NCBI GenBank assembly: GCA_016209685.1
Contig: JACQVQ010000009.1
Coordinates: forward strand, 124,001-188,000
Reading direction: 5' to 3'
DNA from: Planctomycetota bacterium
Lineage (GTDB): Bacteria; Planctomycetota; Brocadiia; Brocadiales; Bathyanammoxibiaceae
DNA: 64,000 nt
Position numbers and translations under genes: made by a program. Position 1 is the stretch's first letter. Every line of letters begins with the position of its first letter. The notes below the pieces were generated by a model that was given only the letters and a program-made list of their open reading frames with translations, was not told where the DNA came from and ran no database searches. Positions 9,112 to 18,268 of the stretch are shown here, piece by piece.

Positions 9112-10800
9112 ATGGCAAAGCATATCTTTGTTACAGGTGGGGTGGTGAGCAGTCTGGGGAAGGGGCTGAACTCCGCCTCCATCGGGCTCTTGCTGGAGAG
9201 CAGGGGGCTAAGGGTAAACCTCCAGAAGTTTGACCCCTATGTGAACGTGGACCCCGGGACCATGAGCCCCTTTGAACACGGGGAGGTATACGTGACGGAG
9301 GATGGTGCAGAGACAGACCTGGACCTCGGCCACTATGAGCGTTTTACCAATGCGGTGATAAACAGGGACTGTAACTTCACCACAGGCTCTATCTATTATT
9401 CCGTAATAAACAAGGAAAGGCGTGGGGAGTACCTGGGCAAGACCGTACAGATAGTACCCCACATTACTAACGAGATTAAGGAGTGCATCAGGAAGGTAGC
9501 CACGCCAGGGGTGGACGTGGCCATCTCGGAGATAGGAGGCATAGTGGGCGATATTGAGAGTCAGCCCTTCCTGGAGGCCATAAGACAGTTTGGTCTTGAG
9601 GTAGGCAGACAGAACGTCCTCTATGTCCATCTAACCCTTGTGCCTTACCTGAGGGCCGCCGATGAGATAAAGACCAAGCCCACCCAACATGCCGTAAGCC
9701 TGCTGAGACAGGCAGGTATCCAGCCCGACGTTCTCATCTGTCGCTGTGAAAAACCCTTGAGCCAGGAGCTCAAGGCCAAGATAGCCCTCTTCACGAGTGT
9801 GGAGAAGGAGGCGGTGATTGACGAAAAAGACGTTAAGCCCTACCTTTACGAAATACCCCTGCTCCTCAAGGAACAGGGCATGGATAACATCATTATAAAG
9901 AGACTGGGGCTCAAGACGGATGGTGGCAACCTCCAGGGGTGGGAAAGGATGCTTGAGAGGCTTAAGAACCCCAGGTACTCCACAGAGATAGCAGTGGTAG
10001 GTAAGTATATCGGGCACCAGTCTGCTTATGAGTCCATTTATGAATCTATTGTCCATGGGGGTATAGCTAACGACGCCAGGGTCAAGGTGAGGCGGGTAGA
10101 GGCAGAGGACGTAGAGGATAAAGGACCGGAGGCCTGTCTGGACGGGGTAAGTGGTATATTGGTACCCGGGGGCTTCGGGGAGAGGGGTATAGAGGGCAAG
10201 ATAGCCTCAGCCAGATATGCCAGGGAGAAGGAGGTCCCGTACTTTGGGATATGCCTCGGGCTTCAGTGTGCCACTATTGAATTCGCCAGAAACGCCTGTG
10301 GGTTGAAGAAGGCTAACAGTACGGAATTTGATAAAGACACCCCGCACCCCGTCATATCCCTCCTGGAAGAACAGAGGGGTATAAAGGAGATGGGAGGGAC
10401 TATGCGATTAGGGGCCCAGGACTGCCTCCTCCTGCCCGGAACCAGGGCCCATGCCGCCTACGGACAGAATAAGGTCTCAGAGAGACACAGACACCGCTAC
10501 GAATTTAACAACGATTATCGGGAACTCTTTGACTCCCACGGGATGGTCCTCAGCGGCCTATCCCCGGACGGTAAGTTAGTGGAAACAATGGAACTCAGGG
10601 ACCACCCCTGGTTTGTATGCGTACAATTCCACCCGGAATTTAAGTCCAAGCCTACCCATCCCCACCCCCTTTTCAGGGAATTCGTAAAGGCCACTCTAAC
10701 AGTGGATAAGGGTCAAGGGGTGGAGGCTGGGGGGCAGAGGTCAGGGGTCAGAGGCCAGGGGTTAGGGGTCAGAGGTCAGGGGCCAGGGGTCAGAGGTTAG
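9112..10800 (+). CDS. pyrG: CTP synthase with a repeat-derived C-terminal tail
   Basis: [25 protein letters not shown]; GATase motif [30 protein letters not shown]. Confidence 0.97.
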   Translation: MAKHIFVTGGVVSSLGKGLNSASIGLLLESRGLRVNLQKFDPYVNVDPGTMSPFEHGEVYVTEDGAETDLDLGHYERFTNAVINRDCNFTTGSIYYSVINKERRGEYLGKTVQIVPHITNEIKECIRKVATPGVDVAISEIGGIVGDIESQPFLEAIRQFGLEVGRQNVLYVHLTLVPYLRAADEIKTKPTQHAVSLLRQAGIQPDVLICRCEKPLSQELKAKIALFTSVEKEAVIDEKDVKPYLYEIPLLLKEQGMDNIIIKRLGLKTDGGNLQGWERMLERLKNPRYSTEIAVVGKYIGHQSAYESIYESIVHGGIANDARVKVRRVEAEDVEDKGPEACLDGVSGILVPGGFGERGIEGKIASARYAREKEVPYFGICLGLQCATIEFARNACGLKKANSTEFDKDTPHPVISLLEEQRGIKEMGGTMRLGAQDCLLLPGTRAHAAYGQNKVSERHRHRYEFNNDYRELFDSHGMVLSGLSPDGKLVETMELRDHPWFVCVQFHPEFKSKPTHPHPLFREFVKATLTVDKGQGVEAGGQRSGVRGQGLGVRGQGPGVRG

Positions 10801-10857
10801 TAATCTTTTTCCCTAATCCCTGTCCCCTGGTCCCTGATCCCTGGTTTTGGAGGTGGT
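10720..10857. repeat. 'GGGGTCAGGGGYTAGGG' degenerate repeat forming an inverted repeat across the pyrG stop codon
   Basis: ggtcaggggtcagaggccaggggttaggggtcagaggtcaggggcc... followed by ...ccctaatccctgtcccctggtccctgatccctgg. Confidence 0.92.
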
Positions 10858-10898
10858 AATCCTCCATTTGCCAGCCTGAGCGAATAGAAGGGGAAGGA

Positions 10899-11267
10899 AT
10901 GGCCGAAGAGAAAGATAAGATAGTAGACGAAGAGTGGAAGAGACACGTAGAGGAGGAAAAGGAGCGAGAGGCAGAGGAGGAGACCACTTCCGGGGAGGGT
11001 GGTCCCGACGCCGTTCCTGAGGCCAGCTTTATACTCTTTATATCCAGCCTTGCTACCCAGGTCCTGGTGGCCCTGGGGGAGATAGAAAATCCTATGACCA
11101 GAAAGAGGGAGAAAAACCTGGCCCAGGCCAAGTTCACTATAGATACCCTCGGGGTTATAGAAGAAAAGACCAGGGGTAACCTTACCCCAGAAGAGCAGAG
11201 GTATCTGGAAGGGGTACTTTACGACCTGAAGATGAGCTTTGTGAACAGTACGCAAACCAGGGGCTAG
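10899..11267 (+). CDS. DUF1844 family protein
   Basis: 'ASFILFISSLATQVLVALGEIENPMT...NLAQAKFTIDTLGVIEEKTRGNLTPEEQRYLEGVLYDLKMSFV'. Confidence 0.85.
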   Translation: MAEEKDKIVDEEWKRHVEEEKEREAEEETTSGEGGPDAVPEASFILFISSLATQVLVALGEIENPMTRKREKNLAQAKFTIDTLGVIEEKTRGNLTPEEQRYLEGVLYDLKMSFVNSTQTRG

Positions 11268-11359
11268 GGACCAGGGGACAGGGATTAGGGAAAAAGTATA
11301 ACGCAGGCTGAAGCCTGCGGCTACCTCTAACCCCTGACCCCTGACGAGAGGACGTCCAT

Positions 11360-12091
11360 TTGCTCTACGCCATCTTAGGAGATATCCACAGCAACTTTAA
11401 TGCCCTGGAAGTCGTGCTTGGAGAGATAAAGAAGGCTGGGATAGATGGTATCCTGAGCGCAGGGGACATAGTGGGTTATGGTGCCGAACCCAGCCTGTGC
11501 ATACAAGCCATTAGAGGGGTGAGTGGCACTGTCGTGGCGGGCAATCACGACTACGGTGCCGTTAACAAGACGGATATTGAGTATTTTAATCCAGAGGCAA
11601 GAGAGGCCGTGCTCTGGACGTCCAGGCAGCTCTCTCAGGAAGAGAACCTGTACCTATCCGGCCTCCCCCTGGTTATAGAGAAGGATAATATGACACTCGT
11701 CCACGGCTCCCTCCATCTCCCTGAACTCTTTGCCTATATCCATACCCTCTACGATGCAGAGCTATGCTTCAGGGGGCTCAAGAATGAGGTCTGTTTTGTG
11801 GGCCACTCCCATGTACCAGTAGCCATCGTCAGGGATGGTACTATTAAGGCAATCGGAGACCCGGAGGTAAGCCTCTCCGCCTTAGGCGGATTTCACAGGG
11901 CCATCGTCAACGTGGGCAGTGTGGGTCAGCCCAGGGACAGAAACCCAAAGGCCTGCTACGTCCTGTACGATACGGAGAAGAAGTTAGTAAGGTTCAAGCG
12001 GGTGGAATATGATATTGCTGCGGCCTCGGCAAAGATAATCAAGGCAGGACTGCCCACCTTCAACGCCGAGAGGATTAGGTGGGGAATCTAG
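11360..12091 (+). CDS. Metallophosphoesterase (YfcE/diadenosine tetraphosphatase-like), TTG start
   Basis: LYAILGDIHSNFNALEVVL, GDIVGYGAEP, VVAGNHDYGA, FVGHSHVP, NVGSVGQPRDRNPKACY. Confidence 0.9.
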   Translation: MLYAILGDIHSNFNALEVVLGEIKKAGIDGILSAGDIVGYGAEPSLCIQAIRGVSGTVVAGNHDYGAVNKTDIEYFNPEAREAVLWTSRQLSQEENLYLSGLPLVIEKDNMTLVHGSLHLPELFAYIHTLYDAELCFRGLKNEVCFVGHSHVPVAIVRDGTIKAIGDPEVSLSALGGFHRAIVNVGSVGQPRDRNPKACYVLYDTEKKLVRFKRVEYDIAAASAKIIKAGLPTFNAERIRWGI

Positions 12092-12201
12092 TCGGGGGGG
12101 GTAAGAACTAGAATTTAGAATACAAAATTTAGAATAAAGAATATTCTGAATTCTGACTGCTGAATTCTATATTCTTCTTTCTCACTAATCCCTAGCCCCT
12201 G

Positions 12202-13785
12202 TTAAGGCAACTGTACCAGCCTCACGGATTCTACCCCCTCCAGTTTTTCTATCTTTTCCAACGCCTTCAGGGATATTGGGTTATCCACGTTCACTATCAA
12301 GAGGGCGGTGCCGCCTGCCTTTTTCCTGCCAAAGGCCATCCTGGCAATATTAATACCTTCGCTACCCAGTATTGTGCCTACACCTCCAATGAGTCCAACC
12401 CTGTCCTTGGCATACACCACCAGCATAGTGCCCTCCAGTACTGCCTCTATCGTGTAACCATCAATAAAGACTAGCCTGGCATCACCCCTATTAAAGATGG
12501 TCCCCGTGACGGCGCTCTCCGCAGTCTCAGTCTTGACCTTTGCAGTAATCAGGTTCGTAAAGTCGCCGCATAGGCCGCTGGTGGTTACAGATACGTCTAT
12601 ACCCTTCTCCATGGCAAGGGATGGGGCATTGACCAGATTGGCCCCCTCTTCCATGCACGGTTTTAAGATTCCTACAAGAAAGCTGTCCGTTACCAATTTA
12701 GTGTTCTTCTTGGCTATCTCTCCGGCATAAATCAGGGCAACAGACCTCACCCCACAGCCGGTGAGTTGCATCAGGAAGATACCCATCCTTTCCGTAAAGT
12801 TGATGAAAGGCTGAAGCTGGGCAAACTCCTCAGGGTTTACCACAGGCAGGTTCAGGGCGTTACGGACACCCTTCCCCAACAGGGCGTCGGCCATCTGTTC
12901 GGCCGCCTCCACAGCCACGGCCTTCTGGGCCTCTACTGTCTGGGCCCCCAGATGAGGAGTAGCTATTACTTGCTCCAGTTCCAGGAGCTTATTACCCTTG
13001 GGTGGTTCAACTTCAAATACGTCCAGGGCCGCCCCAGCCACCTTCCCTGAGACGACAGCCTCATAGAGGTCTTTCTCATTGACTATCCCACCCCTGGCGG
13101 CGTTTACCAGTATCACCCCTGTCTTCATAAGATTAAACTCTCCCTCTGCGATGAGGTTCCTGGTAGAGGCGTTCAGGGGGACGTGGATGGTAATAAAATC
13201 TGCCTGGGGCAGGAGTTCCTCCAGGGTGTTAGTCCGCTGGATGAGGTATTGGGTAGTAATGTCTGGGGAGATAAAGGGGTCATAGGCAATCACCCTCATC
13301 TCCAGGGCGGCTGCCTTTTTGGCCACCTGCCTCCCTATACGGCCAAGACCTATAATGCCGAGGGTCTTTCCCGCAACCTGGAAACCAATGAACTTATCCC
13401 TCTTCCACTCCCCCCTCTGGAGGGACTTATGGGCCTGAGAGATATTTCTTGCTACGGCAAAGAGGAGTCCGATAGTGTGCTCTGCGGCAGAGGTGGCATT
13501 CCCCTCCGGGGTATTCATTACTATTACACCCCGCTTGGTCGCCTCTCCTACGTCTACATTGTCTACCCCAATACCCGCCCGGCATATAGCCCTCAGCCTC
13601 TCTGCCCTGGCCAGCACCCTGTCCGTAATCTTCACCCCGCTGCGGAGGATTACGCCCTCGTAACCCTTAATCTCCTCCTTGAGTTCCTCCTGAGAGATCC
13701 CCGGCCTCGTTACCACTTCTAGACCGGCCCTTGTCAGGATGTCTTCGCACTCCATTGCAAGGCTATCTGCTAAAAGTACTTTCAT
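12202..13785 (-). CDS. serA: D-3-phosphoglycerate dehydrogenase (long form with ACT domain)
   Basis: KVLLADSLAMEC, GVDNVDVGEATKRGVIVMNTPEGNATSAAEHTIGL, LGIIGLGRIG, C-terminal ACT 'DRVGLIGGVGTILGSEGINIARMAFGR'. Confidence 0.96.
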   Translation of the reverse strand: MKVLLADSLAMECEDILTRAGLEVVTRPGISQEELKEEIKGYEGVILRSGVKITDRVLARAERLRAICRAGIGVDNVDVGEATKRGVIVMNTPEGNATSAAEHTIGLLFAVARNISQAHKSLQRGEWKRDKFIGFQVAGKTLGIIGLGRIGRQVAKKAAALEMRVIAYDPFISPDITTQYLIQRTNTLEELLPQADFITIHVPLNASTRNLIAEGEFNLMKTGVILVNAARGGIVNEKDLYEAVVSGKVAGAALDVFEVEPPKGNKLLELEQVIATPHLGAQTVEAQKAVAVEAAEQMADALLGKGVRNALNLPVVNPEEFAQLQPFINFTERMGIFLMQLTGCGVRSVALIYAGEIAKKNTKLVTDSFLVGILKPCMEEGANLVNAPSLAMEKGIDVSVTTSGLCGDFTNLITAKVKTETAESAVTGTIFNRGDARLVFIDGYTIEAVLEGTMLVVYAKDRVGLIGGVGTILGSEGINIARMAFGRKKAGGTALLIVNVDNPISLKALEKIEKLEGVESVRLVQLP

Positions 13786-13863
13786 GTCCCTAATCTATGC
13801 CTTTCAGACCCTCTATGAAACAGACGCTTTATAAATATAATATCACCCCGGAACTTTAAATGC

Positions 13864-13897
13864 AAAAGGCAGCGCCTGGCAGGGGACGCTGCCTTTT
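13864..13897. terminator. Putative (bi-directional) intrinsic terminator
   Basis: AAAAGGCAGCG-cctggcagggga-CGCTGCCTTTT, 11-bp perfect stem with flanking A/T. Confidence 0.7.
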
Positions 13898-13953
13898 CTA
13901 CGGCTGGTTATGATTTACTTTAACTAAGAAAACTCTGAAAAACCCTGCTCACA

Positions 13954-14026
13954 TGTCATTCTGAGGGAGCGAAGCGACCGAAGAATCTCTTGAAAGACCA
14001 GATTCTTCGCTTCGCTCAGAATGACA
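13954..14026. repeat. Inverted repeat of the 'TGTCATTCTGAG...AGAATC' family
   Basis: tgtcattctgagggagcgaagcgaccgaagaatc...gattcttcgcttcgctcagaatgaca. Confidence 0.95.
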
Positions 14027-14059
14027 AGTAGTGCTGTGTAGACTTTTGCAGAGCTCTCA

Positions 14060-14410
14060 TTAAGAACATTTTCTCATGGAATAGATACCAATACAGCTCA
14101 CCGCCGCCCCGGTGAAGAGGGCAATGGCATGGGCACAGCCAAACCCAGGTCCACCCAACCCAATCCTGTCCCAAAGCAGAAAAAAGATTACCATAATAAT
14201 CCCTGCGGCAGTAACGTATTTCCCTTCAAATCTTGCCAGATAAACCCCTGCTATAACACCCAGAGCGCCTAAAGATGTGCCTAGCCCCTGCGCCCAGCCG
14301 AATCCAGACCTCGGAGCCCCAAAACCTATTTCATCAGCAAAACCAGCAACAAAGGCCAATACTACACCCACCACTATGAGGATTATACCATTAGTCCTTG
14401 ACCGTTCCAT
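14060..14410 (-). CDS. Small membrane protein of unknown function with two similar halves
   Basis: RBS aaaggaggtg before ATG at 14410; hydrophobic segments; repeated 'IGFGAPRSGFGWAQGLGTSLGALGVIAGVYL' / 'IGLGGPGFGCAHAIALFTGAAVSCIGIYS'. Confidence 0.65.
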   Translation of the reverse strand: MERSRTNGIILIVVGVVLAFVAGFADEIGFGAPRSGFGWAQGLGTSLGALGVIAGVYLARFEGKYVTAAGIIMVIFFLLWDRIGLGGPGFGCAHAIALFTGAAVSCIGIYSMRKCS

Positions 14411-14650
14411 CTTCCCACACCTCCTTTTTTTGACACCAGGCGGTACAACCGCCCTCTCCCCCAGGATCCTGCACAATTCCCCATCTGGAATAGCCCTCTT
14501 AGAGCTTAAAGATATACTCCAGAATCTTTGGTGTCAAATATATTTTTGGGGGCTTTAATGTAGGGGCAGGGGCTAGGGGGTAGGGAGTAGGGGAAAACCA
14601 TTGTAAATTTTAAAATTTACAATTTACAATTTCCAATTTTCAATAAAGGA

Positions 14651-14688
14651 GGTAGGGGCATCCGCCTCAGGCGGACAACGTGCCCCTA
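14651..14688. repeat. Nested palindromes: TCCGCCTCAGGCGGA within a GTAGGGGC...GCCCCTAC frame
   Basis: gtaggggcatccgcctcaggcggacaacgtgcccctac. Confidence 0.93.
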
Positions 14689-14798
14689 CTAAAAAGTGTA
14701 GCCCGTGTCTGTATACTCTACAATTTTTCCCTTTAAGCGTTTCCACTCTTTTGATAGGATAAAAACTAACGCATAGCTTATCTTGCAAGATATGCCTT

Positions 14799-16022
14799 AT
14801 GGAATTTGACCCTTATGAAGTTTTAGGCCACGTCAAGGCCCTTTCCTTTCCCCGCCGTACTGGTTCTACTGGGGAGGCCCAGACCCAGGAATATATAATT
14901 AATAGGTTCAAGGCCCTCGGTTTGGAACCCAGGGAGGAGGAGTTCAGCTTTACCCCTATATTGGGTCTCCTATCAAAAGGTTTTCTCTTGATAGTCTTGC
15001 TCTCCCTCACAGCCCTCCACCTCCTCTCCCCCTTTTACCCGCTTCCTGGGATAATACTGTGCCTCTGCATCTTAATTCTCACCCTGGGTTTTCTCTGGGG
15101 CAGGCCAGTGGTAGCCCTTCTTGGATGGGCCCTTTTCAAAGAGCTTCCATTAATCAGAAACCTCCATTCAAAAAACATAATGGCCTCATGGCCAATTGTA
15201 GATGAATTCCCCGTTGGTAGGGGCGTGTCGCAATACGCCCCCACGCACATTTACATCCTTGCCCATTATGATTCCAAGAGCCAGACCCTCCCCATTGGGG
15301 GGCGTATTCCACTGGTAATGGCCCTATTTTTATCTGCATTGTCTTTGTCGGCATACCACCTCCTGATACCCCTGGCCGGTCTTCACGTACTGGGCACAGT
15401 TGAGAGGACTATTTTTATAATGGCACTCACCAGTGGTCTAGTGTTGTTATGGACTAAGACCAGGAATCTCTCCCCGGGGGCGGTAGATAACGCCTCTGGG
15501 GTAGCGTTGATGCTCCATCTTGCGGAGGCCATCTCAAGGGACGTTCAAGGGTTCAAGGGTTTAAGGTTCCATTTTGTGGCCACAGGGGCGGAAGAGGAGG
15601 GGCTGGTCGGGGCCTTCTGGCTGCGCAAATCCGTAGAGGGCGACCCAACAGGTCGCCCCTACTATTTTATCAACCTGGATGGAGTGGGGACGAAGGGCAG
15701 GGTCTATTGCACAGATAAGATAGGGCTCCATCCCTATTCCCAGGGACAGAAGGAATTTTTAGCCTTAATAAGGAAGGCGGCAGAGGCCGTAGGGGCACGT
15801 TGCAACGTGCCCCTACAGGTATATTCTCCCCCCATTACAATGGGCGCTATGGCCGACCATTTCCCTTTTACTGCCAATGGATACCGTGCCGTTACGTTCT
15901 CCACCGTCTCCAGGCGTTCCTTATGGGTCCATACCCCGTGGGATACGCTGGAAATGGTGGAGGTGGAGGGTATGGAGGTGGTGGGAAGACTGATTCTAGG
16001 CGTATTGAGGCTTCTGAAGTAG
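14799..16022 (+). CDS. M28-like (Zn-dependent aminopeptidase family) membrane peptidase carrying several in-frame repeats
   Basis: 'IYILAHYDSKSQ', 'GAVDNASGVALMLHLAEAI', 'FHFVATGAEEEGLVGAFW', 'FINLDGVG', 'MADHFPF'; central TM segments. Confidence 0.85.
   Translation: MEFDPYEVLGHVKALSFPRRTGSTGEAQTQEYIINRFKALGLEPREEEFSFTPILGLLSKGFLLIVLLSLTALHLLSPFYPLPGIILCLCILILTLGFLWGRPVVALLGWALFKELPLIRNLHSKNIMASWPIVDEFPVGRGVSQYAPTHIYILAHYDSKSQTLPIGGRIPLVMALFLSALSLSAYHLLIPLAGLHVLGTVERTIFIMALTSGLVLLWTKTRNLSPGAVDNASGVALMLHLAEAISRDVQGFKGLRFHFVATGAEEEGLVGAFWLRKSVEGDPTGRPYYFINLDGVGTKGRVYCTDKIGLHPYSQGQKEFLALIRKAAEAVGARCNVPLQVYSPPITMGAMADHFPFTANGYRAVTFSTVSRRSLWVHTPWDTLEMVEVEGMEVVGRLILGVLRLLK
15789..15816. repeat. 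Perfect 28-bp palindrome GTAGGGGCACGTTGCAACGTGCCCCTAC inside the M28-like peptidase gene
   Basis: Read directly. Confidence 0.96.
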
Positions 16023-16162
16023 GGGCAGGGCCTGTGTGTCTGCCCATAAGGGCGAACATCCGCCTGAGGCGAATCTGCCTTAGGCACGACCTGCGGCTAC
16101 CCCTGTCCCCCGACCCCTGGCCTGGCCTTTATCTTGATAGATGTAGTCTTTTTTCATAACAA

Positions 16163-16235
16163 TTTAAAAGAATTGTAAATTGGAAATTAGAAATTTAAAA
16201 TTTGAAATTTACAGTTTACAATTTCCAATTCATTT
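16163..16235. repeat. AT-rich 'AATTGTAAATTKGAAATTT' degenerate palindrome
   Basis: atttaaaagaattgtaaattggaaattagaaatttaaaatttgaaatttacagtttacaatttccaattc; relatives at 14598, 51785, 57446 and 61163. Confidence 0.9.
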
Positions 16236-16270
16236 CATTTCCCTGACCCCTGTTCCCTGTCCCCTGACCT

Positions 16271-17722
16271 CTACCCCTTAATAACCCCCAGGGGTTTTAG
16301 TTGTACGACCTTGCGGGCGATGCCAGCGTTATGTACCACGTCCACCACCTCCGTAACGTCTTTATAGGCCTCGGGTATCTCTTCGGCCAGGGTGTCCCAG
16401 CCTGAGGCCCTGACGATGATACCCTTGTCCTCCATCTCCCTGAGGATATTTTTTCCTTTGGCCCGCTTCATTGCCTGGGTGCGGCTCATTACCCTGCCAG
16501 CCCCATGACAACTGCTGGTAAAGGTCTCCTGACTGGCCGCCTCCGTGCCTACCAGTACATAGGAACACCTACCCATATCTCCAGGGATGAGGACAGGCTG
16601 GCCTATCTCCTTATAGGCCGCAGGGGTCTGGGGATGCCCAGGGGGTAGTGCCCTGGTAGCCCCCTTCCTGTGGACGCAGAGCTTCGTGGGCTTGCCGTCC
16701 ACGTTGTGGGTCTCAAACTTGGCAATGTTATGGCAGACGTCGTATATAAGCTCCAGCCCCAGCTCTTCCGAAGGCCTTTTTAGCATGTGGGAAAAACTCT
16801 CCCTTACCCAGTGGGTAATCATCTGGCGGTTGGTAAAGGCAAAATTGGCTGCGCAGGCCATGGCAGCAAAATATCGCCTCCCTTCCTCAGAGTCTATCGG
16901 GGCACAGCATAGCTGGCGGTCTACAAGCTCTATCCCATACTTACTGGCGGCCCTCAGCATGACCCCTATGAAATCATCGCAGACCTGATACCCTAACCCC
17001 CTACTACCTGTGTGCACCTGGACGGCTACCCCGCCCAGTTCAAGGCCCAGGGTCCTGGCCAGCTTCTCATCATATATCTCAGAGATTACGTCCACCTCCA
17101 CAAAATGGTTCCCAGAACCCAGGGTGCCTACCTGGGCCCGGCCCCTCTCCATGGCCCTATCGGATACCTCCCCTGGGTCAGCCCCCTGGATACAACCCCG
17201 TTCCTCAATGTGATCCAGGTCTCTCTCGTAGCCGTAACCCCTGTTTACGGCCCAGCGGGCACCTTGCCTCAGGAGACCCTTTTCCTCTTCAATACCCAGC
17301 TTGAGGTCCTTCCTGTGCGAGCCTACCCCTGTGGGGATATTCCTAAAAAGGGTATTAACTAATTCTTTCATCATATTCTGTATCTCTTCTCTACGCAGAT
17401 TGGAGCGTAATACCCTTACCCCGCAGTTGATGTCATAACCTACGCCCCCCGGGGAGACCACGCCTGTCTCATCAAAGGCGGCTACGCCACCTATGGGGAA
17501 CCCGTACCCCTCATGGATATCTGGCATGGCCAGGGAGGCCCTCACTATCCCCGGCAGGGTGGCCACATTGGCCACCTGACGCAGGCTCAAATCCCTTTTT
17601 ATCTCCTCCATAATCCTGGAATCGGCATAGACTATGCCCTCTACCTTCATACTGCCTTCCTTCTCTATCTTCCAGCGGTAGGGGTCTATCTGCTTTATGT
17701 TAAGGGTTAATTCCTTTTCCAT
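16271..17722 (-). CDS. rtcB: RNA-splicing ligase RtcB; start placed at MEKELTLNIKQ, not at the ORF-track start
   Basis: 'MPDIHEGYGFPIGGVAAFD', 'GGVGYDINCGVRVL', 'GTLGSGNHFVEV', 'HTGSRGLGYQVCDDF', 'SSCHGAGRVMSRTQA'. Confidence 0.96.
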   Translation of the reverse strand: MEKELTLNIKQIDPYRWKIEKEGSMKVEGIVYADSRIMEEIKRDLSLRQVANVATLPGIVRASLAMPDIHEGYGFPIGGVAAFDETGVVSPGGVGYDINCGVRVLRSNLRREEIQNMMKELVNTLFRNIPTGVGSHRKDLKLGIEEEKGLLRQGARWAVNRGYGYERDLDHIEERGCIQGADPGEVSDRAMERGRAQVGTLGSGNHFVEVDVISEIYDEKLARTLGLELGGVAVQVHTGSRGLGYQVCDDFIGVMLRAASKYGIELVDRQLCCAPIDSEEGRRYFAAMACAANFAFTNRQMITHWVRESFSHMLKRPSEELGLELIYDVCHNIAKFETHNVDGKPTKLCVHRKGATRALPPGHPQTPAAYKEIGQPVLIPGDMGRCSYVLVGTEAASQETFTSSCHGAGRVMSRTQAMKRAKGKNILREMEDKGIIVRASGWDTLAEEIPEAYKDVTEVVDVVHNAGIARKVVQLKPLGVIKG

Positions 17723-17797
17723 ATTCCTCACCAGGGCAGGGGTAAACCCTGCCCCTACAATTGTTCCCTGGTGGCGGAGCACCAGGGCTATCCTCCC

Positions 17798-18235
17798 TCA
17801 GAGGTCTATTATCACCCTGGCCCGCCAGCCTCCGGGTACTTCTACCACCTCTATTTTATGATGGGTAACGGCCTTGGGGCTAGTCAAAATTAGGTGTCTC
17901 CCTTCACGGAAAGATTCCCCGTAGGCTACGGCCTCCAGATTGTCGGACTCCAATCCCTTTACTTCAAACCTCTTAAAGAGGAGTTGTTCTACCTCGTGGT
18001 AGTAGAGCAGTTCATTCAGCCAGTTTACCAGGAGCTCTTCCAGGTCAAATGAGCGGAGTCTGATAGTCCTTTCCACCTTCTCCTCTACCCTGGATAAGTC
18101 AGTAACGACGTCAAAGAGGGCAAAGGCGGCATTACCAAAGAGTTCCTTTAAGTCCCTGCCATAGACCTCCAGGGCCAGGTCTGCCGTGTGCTCCAGTACT
18201 TTGTATCGCTTTGACGCGGACTCCTTCATAGGCAT
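17798..18235 (-). CDS. Archease (RtcB cofactor)
   Basis: 'YKVLEHTADLALEVYGRDLKELFGNAAFALFDV', 'LLVNWLNELLYYHEVEQLLFKRFEV'; directly upstream of rtcB. Confidence 0.93.
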   Translation of the reverse strand: MPMKESASKRYKVLEHTADLALEVYGRDLKELFGNAAFALFDVVTDLSRVEEKVERTIRLRSFDLEELLVNWLNELLYYHEVEQLLFKRFEVKGLESDNLEAVAYGESFREGRHLILTSPKAVTHHKIEVVEVPGGWRARVIIDL

Positions 18236-18236
18236 T

Positions 18237-18265
18237 GTAGGGGCAGGTTTTAAACCTGCCCCTAC
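18237..18265. repeat. Perfect 29-bp palindrome GTAGGGGCAGGTTTTAAACCTGCCCCTAC
   Basis: Read directly; same family as 6749, 15789 and 40949. Confidence 0.97.
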
Positions 18266-18268
18266 CTT

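Noticed and set aside
17723-17782. N-terminal extension MLRHQGTIVGAGFTPALVRN of RtcB in the ORF track
   Set aside because: Encoded by an intergenic GTAGGGGC palindrome; conserved protein starts at MEKELTLNIKQIDPYRW.
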